Assembly (NCBI RefSeq): GCF_003008535.1
Contig: NZ_CP027666.1
Location: forward strand, 558,001 to 622,000
Source of the DNA: Ottowia oryzae
GTDB lineage: Bacteria > Pseudomonadota > Gammaproteobacteria > Burkholderiales > Burkholderiaceae_C
Reading direction: 5' to 3'
DNA: 64,000 nucleotides
A program made the translations under genes and the position numbers. Below are positions 40,433-48,722 of this stretch, piece by piece. Position 1 is the stretch's first letter. Each line of letters starts with the position of its first letter. Below the pieces are notes generated by a model, which saw only the letters and a program-made list of their open reading frames with translations, did no database searches and had not been told where the DNA came from.

Positions 40433-41755
40433 TCAAGACTGGCAGTCCGCTGGCGTGCGGCGCGTCAGCTTCTTCTCGCTGGCGTATTTGTCAGCGGCGG
40501 CCTTGACCATGGGCTTCAGGATCGCTTCGTCGGCCTGGTACCAGTCGGACATGCCGCCCCACTTGCTGCCGTCCCAGGTGTGCACGCGCGCCCAGGTGGA
40601 GCCCATGTGGTCCTGGCAGCTGGTGCTGACGGGGCGCATCACGCCGGAAAAGCCCAGCGCGTCCAGCTTCTTCTGGTCCAGCGCCAGGTTTTCCATGCCC
40701 CAGCGCACCTGCTCGCCGGTCATGACCTTGCCCTTGCCAAAGCGCTCCTGCGCGCGCTTGACGGCTTCGATGGTCAGCATCTGGATGATCACGCCGCGCG
40801 TGTACAGCACCGAGCCCACTTCGTCCTTCGGCCCCGTGCCCTGGCCCTTGTCGTGCACGTTTTTCAGGATGTCCTGGATCACCTTGGGCTGCGTGCCCGA
40901 GGTGTTCAGCGCCAGCGCGTTGTAGCCCTTGGCGTTGGCGCCCACATCCTTCACGTCGGGCTCGGCGCCGGCCCACCACACGCCGTACATCTTCTCGCGC
41001 GGGTAGCCGGTGGCAATCGCTTCCTTGAGGGCGGTGGAGTTCATCACGCCCCAGCCCCACAGCAGCACGAAGTCGGGCCGCTGCTGGCGCACCTGCAGCC
41101 AGGCGGATTTTTGTTCAACGCCGGGCGCGGTGACGGGGATCAGTGTCAGCTCGAAGCCGTTCATCTTCGCGCGCTCTTGCAGCAGCGGAATGGGCTCTTT
41201 GCCGAACGGCGAGTCGTGGTAGACCAGCGCGATCTTCTTGCCCTTGAGCTTGTCCATGCCACCGTGCGTCTTGCCGATGTGCTGGATCAGGATGTCGGCG
41301 GCGGTCCAGTAGCTGCCCATCAGCGGGAAGTTCCACTTGAACACGTTGCCGTCCTGCGAGGCGGCCAGGCCATAGCCCAGGGTGATCAGCGGGATCTTGT
41401 CCTGCGGCACCTTGTCGGTCAGCGCGAAGGTGATGCCGGTGGCCTGCGGGTCGAACACGGTCACGCCGGGGCGGCTTTTCAGGCGTTCGTAGCATTCCAC
41501 GCCCTTGTCGGTGGCGTAGCCGGTTTCGCATTCCTCGTAGGCGATCTTCACGCCGTTGATGCCGCCCTGCGCGTTGACCAGCTTGATGTAGTCCTGCTTG
41601 CCGTTGGCCCACGGCGTGCCGTTGGGCGCGTAGGGGCCGGTGCGGTACACCAGCAGCGGGAAGAACTGTTCGTTGGCCTGGGCCTGGGCCGGCGCAACGG
41701 CGCCCACCAGGGCGGAGGCCGCGGCTACGGCCAGTGCAAGTGACTTCAATTTCAT
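40433..41755 (-). CDS. LIV-type ABC transporter substrate-binding protein
   Basis: 440-residue periplasmic receptor (Peripla_BP_6 type). The signal peptide MKLKSLALAVAAASALVGAV ends near AQA. Characteristic parts: EQFFPLLVYRTGPYAPNGTP, NAQGGINGVKIAYEECETGY, QDKIPLITLGYGLAASQDG and DFVLLWGWGVMNSTALKEAI. The start is at 41755 with AAGGAGAC 6 bases upstream. It is longer than LivJ and of the group that accompanies acyl-CoA ligases, so aromatic or aliphatic acids are plausible ligands rather than leucine. Followed by livF. Confidence 0.92.
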   Translation of the reverse strand: MKLKSLALAVAAASALVGAVAPAQAQANEQFFPLLVYRTGPYAPNGTPWANGKQDYIKLVNAQGGINGVKIAYEECETGYATDKGVECYERLKSRPGVTVFDPQATGITFALTDKVPQDKIPLITLGYGLAASQDGNVFKWNFPLMGSYWTAADILIQHIGKTHGGMDKLKGKKIALVYHDSPFGKEPIPLLQERAKMNGFELTLIPVTAPGVEQKSAWLQVRQQRPDFVLLWGWGVMNSTALKEAIATGYPREKMYGVWWAGAEPDVKDVGANAKGYNALALNTSGTQPKVIQDILKNVHDKGQGTGPKDEVGSVLYTRGVIIQMLTIEAVKRAQERFGKGKVMTGEQVRWGMENLALDQKKLDALGFSGVMRPVSTSCQDHMGSTWARVHTWDGSKWGGMSDWYQADEAILKPMVKAAADKYASEKKLTRRTPADCQS

Positions 41756-41839
41756 GGTTGTCTCCTTAGAGTTGGCGGGCAAAAGCACTAACAAGTCAGG
41801 CGCGCCGCCTTTTGGCGCCCGTCGAAATCGGTCATTCGG

Positions 41840-42904
41840 TCAATGAGGGAAGGGCCACAGCCGCAGTTTTTCCTTGAAGGTAGACCACAGCCGCGCCAGG
41901 CCGTGCGGCTCCACGATCAGGAAGAACACGATCAGCGCGCCGAAGATCATGAATTCGAGGTGCGAGGCCGTCGCGGTGGACATCGACAGCCCGAACCAGC
42001 CGGGCATCTGGTTCAGCAGGATCGGCAGCAGCACGATGAAGGCCGCGCCGAAGAAGCTGCCCATGATCGAGCCCAGGCCACCGATGATCACCATGAACAG
42101 CAGCTGGAAAGACCGGTCGATGCTGAACGCCGCCGGCTCCCACGCGCCCAGGTGAACAAAACCCCACAGCACCCCGGCCACGCCGACGATGAAGCTGCTG
42201 ACCGCAAACGCCGTCAGCTTGGCGTACACCGGGCGAATGCCGATGACGGCGGCGGCCACGTCCATGTCGCGCATGGCCATCCATTCGCGGCCGATGGCGC
42301 TGCGCGTCAGGTTCTTGGCCAGCAGGGCAAAGACCACCACCAGCGTCAGGCACAGCAGGTACTTCTGCACCGGCGTTTCGATGGGCAGGCCGAACATCTG
42401 CAGGCCAGCCACGCTGACCGAGCCCGAGCTGGAGTTGTTGGTGAAAAACGGAATGCGCAGGAAGGCCCAGTCGGTGAAGAACTGCGCCGCCAGCGTGGCC
42501 ACCGCCAGGTACAGCCCCTTGATGCGCAGGCTGGGAATGCCGAACAGCACCCCCACAGCCGTGGCGCACAGGCCGCCCAGCAGCAGCGAGGCGAGCAGCG
42601 GCATGCCTTCGATGCGCACGTGGAAGTTGTACGCCGCGTACGCCCCCACGGCCATGAAGGCGCCGGTGCCCAGCGATATCTGGCCGCAGTAGCCCACCAG
42701 GATGTTCAGCCCCAGCGCGGCCAGCGACAGGATCAGAAACGGCACCAGGATGGCACGCAGCCAGTATTCGGACGCCACCGCCGGCACCGCCACGAAGGCC
42801 AGCACCAGCAGGGCGAGGATGGCGATGCGGTCCTGCGCGATCGGGAAGATCTGCTGGTCGGCGCGGTAGGTGGATTTGAACTGGCCGTTCTCTCGGTACA
42901 GCAT
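41840..42904 (-). CDS. livM: branched-chain-type ABC permease LivM
   Basis: 354-residue inner-membrane permease with about 9-10 helices. After the N-terminal MLYRENGQFKSTYRADQQIF are RIAILALLVLAFVAVPAVAS, LNILVGYCGQISLGTGAFMA (family signature), IPSLRIKGLYLAVATLAAQF and the coupling-helix segment IGREWMAMRDMDVAAAVIGI. The first gene-proximal helix follows a charged tail, typical for LivM. It pairs with LivH to form the pore. The gap of 134 bp to livH contains a dispersed repeat, unusual within such an operon. Confidence 0.95.
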   Translation of the reverse strand: MLYRENGQFKSTYRADQQIFPIAQDRIAILALLVLAFVAVPAVASEYWLRAILVPFLILSLAALGLNILVGYCGQISLGTGAFMAVGAYAAYNFHVRIEGMPLLASLLLGGLCATAVGVLFGIPSLRIKGLYLAVATLAAQFFTDWAFLRIPFFTNNSSSGSVSVAGLQMFGLPIETPVQKYLLCLTLVVVFALLAKNLTRSAIGREWMAMRDMDVAAAVIGIRPVYAKLTAFAVSSFIVGVAGVLWGFVHLGAWEPAAFSIDRSFQLLFMVIIGGLGSIMGSFFGAAFIVLLPILLNQMPGWFGLSMSTATASHLEFMIFGALIVFFLIVEPHGLARLWSTFKEKLRLWPFPH

Positions 42905-42929
42905 GGGTCAGCGCTCCGCCTGGTTATGG

Positions 42930-42985
42930 ATAGAAATCAGCCCGCAGCGCAGGTGCACAGTGCGCTGGCAGCTATGTTTTTTATA
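42930..42985 (-). repeat. dispersed palindromic repeat between livH and livM
   Basis: AATCAGCCCGCAGCGCAGG, CAGTGCGCTGGCAGCTATG and a TTTTTT run; minus orientation. It splits the livH-livM spacer. Confidence 0.75.
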
Positions 42986-43038
42986 GTTTGTCATGCACGT
43001 GCCTGGTTCGGGGTGCTTGGCGTAGCAGCGCTCGCGGC

Positions 43039-43968
43039 TCATACGCGGTCGATGATTTTTTCGCCGAACAAACCCTGCGGGCGCACCAGCAGGAAGCCCA
43101 GCGCCAGCACGTAGGCAAACCAGATTTCGATGCCGCCGCCCAGCATGGGGCCGAGGTAGATCTCAGACAGCTTTTCGCCCACGCCGATCAGCAGCCCGCC
43201 GATGATGGCGCCCGGCACCGACGTCAGCCCGCCCAGGATCACCACCGGCAGCGCCTTCAGCGCCACCAGCGACAGTGAGAACTGCACGCCCAGCTTGGAG
43301 CCCCAGATGATCCCGGCCACCAGCGCGGCAAACCCGGCCACCGACCACACGATCACCCAGATGCGGTTGAGCGGAATGCCGATGGACTGCGCCGCCTGGT
43401 GGTCGTCGGCCACGGCGCGCAGGGCGCGGCCCGTGGCGGTTTTCTGGAAGAAGATCGACAGCGCCACCACCAGCAGGGCCGACACGCCCGCGGCGATCAG
43501 GTCTTCCTTGCTGATCAGCACGCCGCCGTCGAACACGTTTTCAAACAGGATCATCGGATCCTTGGGCATGCCCACGTCGATCTTGTAGATGTCGTTGCCG
43601 AACAGCGTCTGGCCCAGCCCGTCCAGAAAGTAGGTGATGCCCAGCGTGGCCATCAGCAGCGTGATGTGCTCCTGGTTCACCAGCTTGCTGAGCGCCAGCC
43701 GCTCGATCAGCCAGGCCACCACCACCATGATCGCCATGGCGGTGATGAAGGCCAGGATGTTGGCGACCACCAGGTTGTCAAAGCCGAACCACTTGGGGTA
43801 CCACTCGGCAAAGCGCGCCATGGCCAGCGCGGCGAACAGCACCATCGCGCCCTGCGCAAAGTTGAACACGCCGCTGGCCTTGTAGATGAGCACGAAGCCC
43901 AGCGCGATCAGCGAATACAGCATGCCCACCATCAGGCCGCCAAACAGGGTTTCCAGGAAAAAGCCCAT
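43039..43968 (-). CDS. livH: branched-chain-type ABC permease LivH
   Basis: 309-residue permease with about eight helices. FFLETLFGGLMVGMLYSLIA and LGFVLIYKASGVFNFAQGAM are the family N-terminal signature, and ALRAVADDHQAAQSIGIPLN is the coupling helix contacting the ATPases. It starts at 43968, 10 bp after the livG stop at 43979, so they are co-transcribed. Partner of LivM. Confidence 0.95.
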   Translation of the reverse strand: MGFFLETLFGGLMVGMLYSLIALGFVLIYKASGVFNFAQGAMVLFAALAMARFAEWYPKWFGFDNLVVANILAFITAMAIMVVVAWLIERLALSKLVNQEHITLLMATLGITYFLDGLGQTLFGNDIYKIDVGMPKDPMILFENVFDGGVLISKEDLIAAGVSALLVVALSIFFQKTATGRALRAVADDHQAAQSIGIPLNRIWVIVWSVAGFAALVAGIIWGSKLGVQFSLSLVALKALPVVILGGLTSVPGAIIGGLLIGVGEKLSEIYLGPMLGGGIEIWFAYVLALGFLLVRPQGLFGEKIIDRV

Positions 43969-43978
43969 TTCGTCCCCT

Positions 43979-44830
43979 TCAATGACCTGTGCCCAGGTAG
44001 GCGCGGATCACGTCCTCGTTGTTGCGCACCTCATGGGGTGTGCCGTCGCCGATCTTCTTGCCGTAGTCCAGCACGACCACGCGGTCGCTGATGTCCATCA
44101 CCACGCCCATGTCGTGCTCGATCAGCACGATGGTGGTGCCGAACTCGTCGTTCACGTCGAGGATGAAGCGGCTCATGTCCTGCTTCTCTTCCACGTTCAT
44201 GCCGGCCATGGGCTCGTCAAGCAGCAGCACCTGCGGCTCCATCGCCAGCGCGCGGCCCAGGTCCACGCGCTTTTGCAGGCCATAGGGCAGGCGGCCCACG
44301 GGCGTCTTGCGCCAGGGCTGGATTTCGAGGAAGTCGATGATGTGTTCGACAAACTCGCGGTGGCGGATTTCCTCGCGCTCGGCCGGGCCGATGCGCAGCG
44401 CCTGCAGCAGCAGGTTGCTTTTGATCTTCAGGTTGCGCCCGGACATGATGTTGTCCAGCACGCTCATGCCCTTGAACAGGGCCAGGTTCTGGAAGGTGCG
44501 CGCCACGCCCATCTCGGCCACCTGGCGGCTGTTCATGTGGCTGAAGGTTTTGCCGCGGAAGGTGATGCTGCCTTCGCTGGGCACGTACACGCCGTTGATG
44601 CAGTTGAGCATCGAGCTTTTGCCCGCGCCGTTGGGGCCGATGATCGAGCGGATCTCGTGCTCACGCACGTTGAACGAGATGTCGGTCAGCGCCTTCACGC
44701 CGCCAAAGCGCAGGCTGATGTTCTTGACATCCAGGATCACGTCGCCGATGTTTCGGCCATCGATTGCGGCGCCAGCGCTCGCTGCATCAGCGGCAGTAGC
44801 TATCAATTCAGGAGTTTGCACAGCGTTCAT
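43979..44830 (-). CDS. livG: branched-chain-type ABC transporter ATP-binding protein LivG
   Basis: 283-residue ATPase. Walker A SIIGPNGAGKSSMLNCINGV near 64, signature LPYGLQKRVDLGRALAMEPQ, Walker B VLLLDEPMAGMN, and the LivG-type H-loop VLIEHDMGVVMDISDRVVVL. The first ~27 residues (NAVQTPELIATAADAASAGA region) precede the usual start at ILDVKNISLRFGGVKAL and are encoded by a dispersed repeat copy, so the N-terminus is extended relative to normal LivG. Its ATG overlaps the stop of the acyl-CoA ligase gene by 4 bp. Confidence 0.95.
   Translation of the reverse strand: MNAVQTPELIATAADAASAGAAIDGRNIGDVILDVKNISLRFGGVKALTDISFNVREHEIRSIIGPNGAGKSSMLNCINGVYVPSEGSITFRGKTFSHMNSRQVAEMGVARTFQNLALFKGMSVLDNIMSGRNLKIKSNLLLQALRIGPAEREEIRHREFVEHIIDFLEIQPWRKTPVGRLPYGLQKRVDLGRALAMEPQVLLLDEPMAGMNVEEKQDMSRFILDVNDEFGTTIVLIEHDMGVVMDISDRVVVLDYGKKIGDGTPHEVRNNEDVIRAYLGTGH
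44768..44812 (-). repeat. dispersed palindromic repeat encoding the LivG N-terminal extension
   Basis: GGCGCCAGCGCTCGCTGCAT, CAGCGGCAGTAGCTATCAAT; in frame, encoding ELIATAADAASAGAA. Confidence 0.75.
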
Positions 44831-46761
44831 GCGGCCACCTTCACGGGCGGGAAGGTCTTGGCGTCCAGGATCTTCAGCGTGGCGCTTACCTTGCCGGTGC
44901 GCCCGTCCTCGAACTTGACCAGGGTTTCAATGAACTGCTCGGTGCGCCCGGCGTACAGCGCGTCCACCAGCACCGCGTACTTGTCGGCCACGAAGCCGCG
45001 CCGCACCTTGCGCGTGCGGGTGAGCTCGTCGTCGTCCGGGTCCAGCTCTTTGTGCAGCACCAGAAAACGCGCGATCTGCGTGGCCTGCATGCCTTCTTCG
45101 GCGGCCAGGTCGGCGTTCACCTGCGCGATGCTCTCGGCCATCATCTGCAGCACGTCGGGCTTGCCCGCCAGGTCGACGTAGCCGGCGTAGGCCAGGCCGC
45201 GCCGCTCGGCCCAGTTGCCCACGGCATCGAAGTCGATGTTGATGAACGCGCACACCTGGTCGCGCCCATGGCCAAAGCACACGGCTTCCTTGATCTGCGG
45301 GAAGAACTTGAGCTTGTTCTCGATGTAGTTGGGCGCGAACATGGCGCCCTGGTTCAGCTTGCCCACGTCCTTGGCGCGGTCGATGATGCGCAGGTGGCCT
45401 TCGTGGTCCAGCACGCCCGCGTCGCCGGTGTGGAAGTAGCCCTCGGCGTCCATCACTTCGGCGGTGGCGTCGGGGCGCTTGTAGTACTCCTTGAGCACCG
45501 ACACGCCCTTGACCAGCACTTCGCCGTTGTCGGCGATCTTCAGCTCGATGCCGGGCGCGGCCTGCCCCACGCTGTTGAGCTTGACTTGCCCGTTCTTCTG
45601 GATGCACACGTAGGCGCAGGTTTCCGTCTGGCCGTACAGCTGCTTGAGGTTCACACCGATCGAGCGGAAGAAGCGAAACAGGTCCGGCCCGATGGCCGCG
45701 CCGGCGGTGTAGGCCACGCGGATGCGCGACAGGCCCATGGCGTTCTTCAGCGGGCCGTACACCAGGATGTTGCCCAGCGCGTACTTCAGGCGATCGCCCA
45801 GGCCCACGGGCTTGCCGTCCAGGATGTCCGAGCCCACGCGGCGCGCCACGTCCATCGCCTTGTGGTGCAGCCATTGCTTGAAGCGGGCGGCGTCTTCCAT
45901 GCGGATCGACACCGATGTCAGCATGCCTTCAAACACGCGGGGCGGCGCGAAGTAGTAGCTGGGGCCGATCTCACGCATGTCGATCGACACGGTTTCGGCC
46001 GATTCGGGGCAGTTGATGGTGAAGCCGGCCACCATCCACTGCGCCATCGAAAACAGAAAGTCGCCCACCCAGGCCGGCGGCAGGTACGACAGGATGTTGT
46101 CGTCCTTGGTCAGCCCGTCGGTCATCACGCCGCCCTGGGCCGCGCCGATGAAGCTGGCGTGCGTCTGGCACACGCCCTTGGGCCGCCCGGTGGTGCCGGA
46201 GGTGTAGAGGATCACGGCCACGTCGCCCGGCTGCACGGCGGCGGCCGATTCGGCCACCAGCTGCGGGTGCTGGGCGTCGTGCTGCTGGCCCAGCGCCATC
46301 AGCTCTTGCACGCTGATCAGCCCCGGCTGGGTGTAGTTACGCAGGCCGCGCGGGTCGTCGTAGATGATGTGCGCAAGGCCGGGCACCGACTCGCGCAGCT
46401 CCAGCATCTTGTCGACCTGCTCCTGGTTTTCGGCAAAGACGAAGTGCACTTCGGCGTCTTGCAGCACGAAAGCCATCTCGCTGGCCACCGCGTCTTGGTA
46501 CATCGGCACGGGCACGCCGCGCAGCGACTGCACGGCCAAAAAGCTCAAGTACAGGTAGGGCCGGTTGTCGCCCACGATGGCCAGGTTCTGCCCCGCCGAG
46601 AAGCCCAGCGCGGCCAGGCCTGCGGCCATCCAGCGCACTTCGTCCTGCGCGCGCTGCCAGCTCCAGGTTTGCCAGATGCCGTACTCTTTTTCGCGCAGTG
46701 CCGGGTCGTTGGGCCGTTCACTGGCGTGCTGCTTGAGCAGGCGCGGGAAAGTTGTCTCCAT
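44827..46761 (-). CDS. AMP-dependent long-chain-acyl-CoA synthetase-like ligase
   Basis: 644-residue ligase, first gene of the LIV-type operon. P-loop-like YTSGTTGRPKGVCQTHASF near 185, LSYLPPAWVGDFLFSMAQWM, the adenylate motif YGQTETCAYVCIQKNGQ and GYFHTGDAGVLDHEGHLRII with DRAKDVGKLNQG. The class is FadD-like. Its position upstream of livG (ATGA overlap) in an uptake operon is a common arrangement, suggesting vectorial activation of an imported acid. Divergent from the Crp/Fnr gene. The C-terminus runs to AKTFPPVKVAA; the substrate is not known. Confidence 0.93.
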   Translation of the reverse strand: METTFPRLLKQHASERPNDPALREKEYGIWQTWSWQRAQDEVRWMAAGLAALGFSAGQNLAIVGDNRPYLYLSFLAVQSLRGVPVPMYQDAVASEMAFVLQDAEVHFVFAENQEQVDKMLELRESVPGLAHIIYDDPRGLRNYTQPGLISVQELMALGQQHDAQHPQLVAESAAAVQPGDVAVILYTSGTTGRPKGVCQTHASFIGAAQGGVMTDGLTKDDNILSYLPPAWVGDFLFSMAQWMVAGFTINCPESAETVSIDMREIGPSYYFAPPRVFEGMLTSVSIRMEDAARFKQWLHHKAMDVARRVGSDILDGKPVGLGDRLKYALGNILVYGPLKNAMGLSRIRVAYTAGAAIGPDLFRFFRSIGVNLKQLYGQTETCAYVCIQKNGQVKLNSVGQAAPGIELKIADNGEVLVKGVSVLKEYYKRPDATAEVMDAEGYFHTGDAGVLDHEGHLRIIDRAKDVGKLNQGAMFAPNYIENKLKFFPQIKEAVCFGHGRDQVCAFINIDFDAVGNWAERRGLAYAGYVDLAGKPDVLQMMAESIAQVNADLAAEEGMQATQIARFLVLHKELDPDDDELTRTRKVRRGFVADKYAVLVDALYAGRTEQFIETLVKFEDGRTGKVSATLKILDAKTFPPVKVAA

Positions 46762-46838
46762 GCATCGACCTTATGGTTATGAATGGGCACTTTGTCAGGG
46801 TGCCAATGTGTCCAAATAGTAGAGAGATCTTTGACGCC

Positions 46839-46862
46839 AATTTGTCTTTGCGGCGACAATTT
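46839..46862. promoter_or_regulatory. possible operator between the ligase operon and Crp/Fnr gene
   Basis: Imperfect inverted repeat AATTTGTC (46839-46846) and GACAATTT (46855-46862), six of eight positions complementary, in the 222-bp divergent spacer. A related GCCAATxTGTC occurs just upstream near 46802. It may bind the Crp/Fnr protein; unproven. Confidence 0.45.
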
Positions 46863-46983
46863 GCGGGCGATTTCATTGGGACATACCCGCAGCACGCCGC
46901 GGCCCGGCGGGGGCTTCGCCAGCCGTGTTCTGGCCCACAATGGCCCGCAACCGCACGTATTTCGCCCGCATCCCGCACGCACG

Positions 46984-47709
46984 ATGGTTGGTCCCACTCT
47001 TTTGCAGCGCAGCCGCCAGCTCACCGAGGAGGAGCTGGCCAGCATCCCCTGGATGCCGATGCTCACCGCCGATCAGCGCGAGCGCATCCGGCCCGAGCTG
47101 CGCGTGGCCGAGGCGGCGCCGGGCGACCTGATCTGCCGCTTCGGGCGCCCGCCCACGTTCTGGTTTGGCGTGGTGGACGGCCTGCTGAAAATGTCCACCG
47201 ACACTGCGCAGGGGCTGACCATCACCTACAGCGGGCTGACCTCGGGCGGCTGGTTTGGCGAAGGCACGGCCATGAAGCGCGAGCCCTACCGCTACAACAT
47301 CCAGGCGCTGCGCAAGAGCCGCGTAGCGGGCCTGCCGCTGGACACCTTTCAGTGGCTGCTGGACCACTCGCTGGGCTTCAACCGCTTTGTGATGAACCAG
47401 CTGAACGAGCGGCTGGCCCAGTTCATCGCCACCATCGAAGCCGACCGCACGCCCAACCCCGAGCAGCGCGTGGCACGCAACCTGGCGGCGCTGGCCAACC
47501 CGGTGCTGTTTCCTGGTGTGGGCGATCTGCTGCGCATCACGCAGCAAGAGCTGGCCTACCTGGTCGGCCTGTCGCGCCAGCGCGTGAACGAGGCGCTGAA
47601 GCACCTGGCCACGGCGGGCGTGCTGCAGATCGAGTACGGCGGCTTGCGCATCCTGGACCGGGCGGCGCTGCGCACGCGTCATTTCGGCGACGCGAGCGAC
47701 AGCGGCTGA
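46984..47709 (+). CDS. Crp/Fnr-family transcriptional regulator
   Basis: 241-residue regulator. The cyclic-nucleotide-binding-like domain (about 25-140) includes GDLICRFGRPPTFWFGVVDG, ITYSGLTSGGWFGEGTAMKR. The HTH (about 160-225) has ITQQELAYLVGLSRQRVNEA and LKHLATAGVLQIEYGGLRIL. No Fnr-type four-cysteine cluster is seen, so it is not an oxygen sensor of that kind. It is divergent from the acyl-CoA ligase/LIV operon and is its probable local regulator; proteins of this type near such operons may respond to acyl-CoA or a related effector (inference). Start at 46984 chosen by domain extent; the frame is open 67 codons upstream. Confidence 0.9.
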   Translation: MVGPTLLQRSRQLTEEELASIPWMPMLTADQRERIRPELRVAEAAPGDLICRFGRPPTFWFGVVDGLLKMSTDTAQGLTITYSGLTSGGWFGEGTAMKREPYRYNIQALRKSRVAGLPLDTFQWLLDHSLGFNRFVMNQLNERLAQFIATIEADRTPNPEQRVARNLAALANPVLFPGVGDLLRITQQELAYLVGLSRQRVNEALKHLATAGVLQIEYGGLRILDRAALRTRHFGDASDSG

Positions 47710-47795
47710 GCGGGGCGCCGCGGCGGTCAGGCCATGCGTTCAGCGCGATGCGCGTGAGCCGTCCACCGCGCTCACCAAGCGCTTGCCACTTGATA

Positions 47796-47850
47796 GGCAA
47801 ATCAGACTCCAGCGCACGCTGCATCAGCGCCGGCAGCTATATTTATTAGA
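47796..47850 (-). repeat. dispersed palindromic repeat between Crp/Fnr and zur genes
   Basis: GGCAAATCAGACTCCAGCG, CACGCTGCATCAGCGCC and GGCAGCTATATTTATTAGA; close to consensus in minus orientation. Confidence 0.85.
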
Positions 47851-47868
47851 GCAACCTTGCCTTGCGCC

Positions 47869-48357
47869 TCACGCGTGAGACCGCCCGCCACGGCAGTCCG
47901 CGCAGGTGCCGTGCACCGCCAGATCCACCCGCGCGGCCTGATGCCCCTGGCGCGCCAGCGTGCGGCGCACCGCAGCGGCCACGGCGCGGGCCGAGGCGTC
48001 GTCTTCAGCCAGCGGAAATTGCGTGTGGCAGGCATCGCACTCAAACAGCGGGCCAGTGGCCGGTGCCGCACCCGGTGCATGAAACCGCCATGCGCGCTCA
48101 TCCGCCGCAGTGCGCTTGACCAACACGCCCGCGGCCACCAGCCGCTCCAGCAGGCGGTACAGCGTGACGGCGTTGACCGGCTCGCCCTCATCGGCCAGCC
48201 GCTCGGCCAATTGCGCGTGCGTGGGTTGCCAGCCGGGTGCGCCGTCGAACAGCGCCAGCACGGCTTGCAGCGCGCGCGTGCGGCGCAGACCGGCTTCGCG
48301 CAGGCGCTGCGCGCGGTCGTCGGCCAGCGCGGGGGCAGAAACGGATCGGGCGGGCAT
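47869..48357 (-). CDS. zur: zinc uptake regulator Zur (Fur family)
   Basis: 162-residue Fur-family repressor that shuts off zinc uptake when zinc is sufficient. The winged helix (about 10-90) includes LREAGLRRTRALQAVLALFD, HAQLAERL, and EPVNAVTLYRLLERLVAAGV. Zinc ligands: FECDACHTQFPL (Cys-x2-Cys) and, near the C-terminus, VHGTCADC (second pair). It is divergent from the znu genes, and a palindrome between them is its likely site. The ATG at 48357 is chosen because the domain begins there; the frame is open further upstream. Confidence 0.92.
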   Translation of the reverse strand: MPARSVSAPALADDRAQRLREAGLRRTRALQAVLALFDGAPGWQPTHAQLAERLADEGEPVNAVTLYRLLERLVAAGVLVKRTAADERAWRFHAPGAAPATGPLFECDACHTQFPLAEDDASARAVAAAVRRTLARQGHQAARVDLAVHGTCADCRGGRSHA

Positions 48358-48403
48358 CTTGGGGCGGGGCAGGCTGGGTGGTGCGCTGGAAATTAAGGCG
48401 GCA

Positions 48404-48426
48404 TTATCGCAACTGAGTTGCGTTAT
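48404..48426. promoter_or_regulatory. Zur operator between zur and the znu operon
   Basis: Palindrome with inner arms CGCAAC (48408-48413) and GTTGCG (48417-48422) around TGA, extended by TTAT-like bases on both sides (TTATCGCAACTGAGTTGCGT). It lies 47 bp from zur and ~155 bp from the first znu-side gene; typical size and symmetry for a Fur/Zur site. Confidence 0.82.
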
Positions 48427-48580
48427 GATGCGCCGCGACCCGCGATGGCGCAAGTCGGGCGTTGCCTTGGCACCTCACGGCCCCTGGCCACCGCCTTGGC
48501 AACGGCTTGCCGGCTTGCCGGCCTGCCGGCCTGCCGCGCACCATCAGTTTCGCGTTTCTTCGCCCGACCTCCTCACCGCC

Positions 48581-48718
48581 ATGGCAGACCCCCAGCTCAC
48601 CCCCCGCACGCCGCTGCTCTTGCGCTCGGCCGCGTGGCGCCTGGTGGGCGCGGCCTTGATCTCCGCGGTGCTGATCGCGCTGTGGCGCTGGGCCTTGAGT
48701 GGCGGCGGCGCGGCTTGA
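48581..48718 (+). CDS. 45-residue single-helix membrane protein at the head of the znu operon
   Basis: Too short for usual gene calls. Encodes a charged N-terminus (ADPQLTPRTPLLLRSAAWR) and one hydrophobic helix (LVGAALISAVLIALWRWALS) ending GGGAA. It starts at 48581, lies directly downstream of the Zur operator, and its stop is 4 bp before the znuC start, so it is very likely co-transcribed. I do not recognise a family. It may be an accessory subunit of the zinc permease, a regulator of it, or simply an unassigned small protein. Confidence 0.6.
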   Translation: MADPQLTPRTPLLLRSAAWRLVGAALISAVLIALWRWALSGGGAA

Positions 48719-48722
48719 ACGC

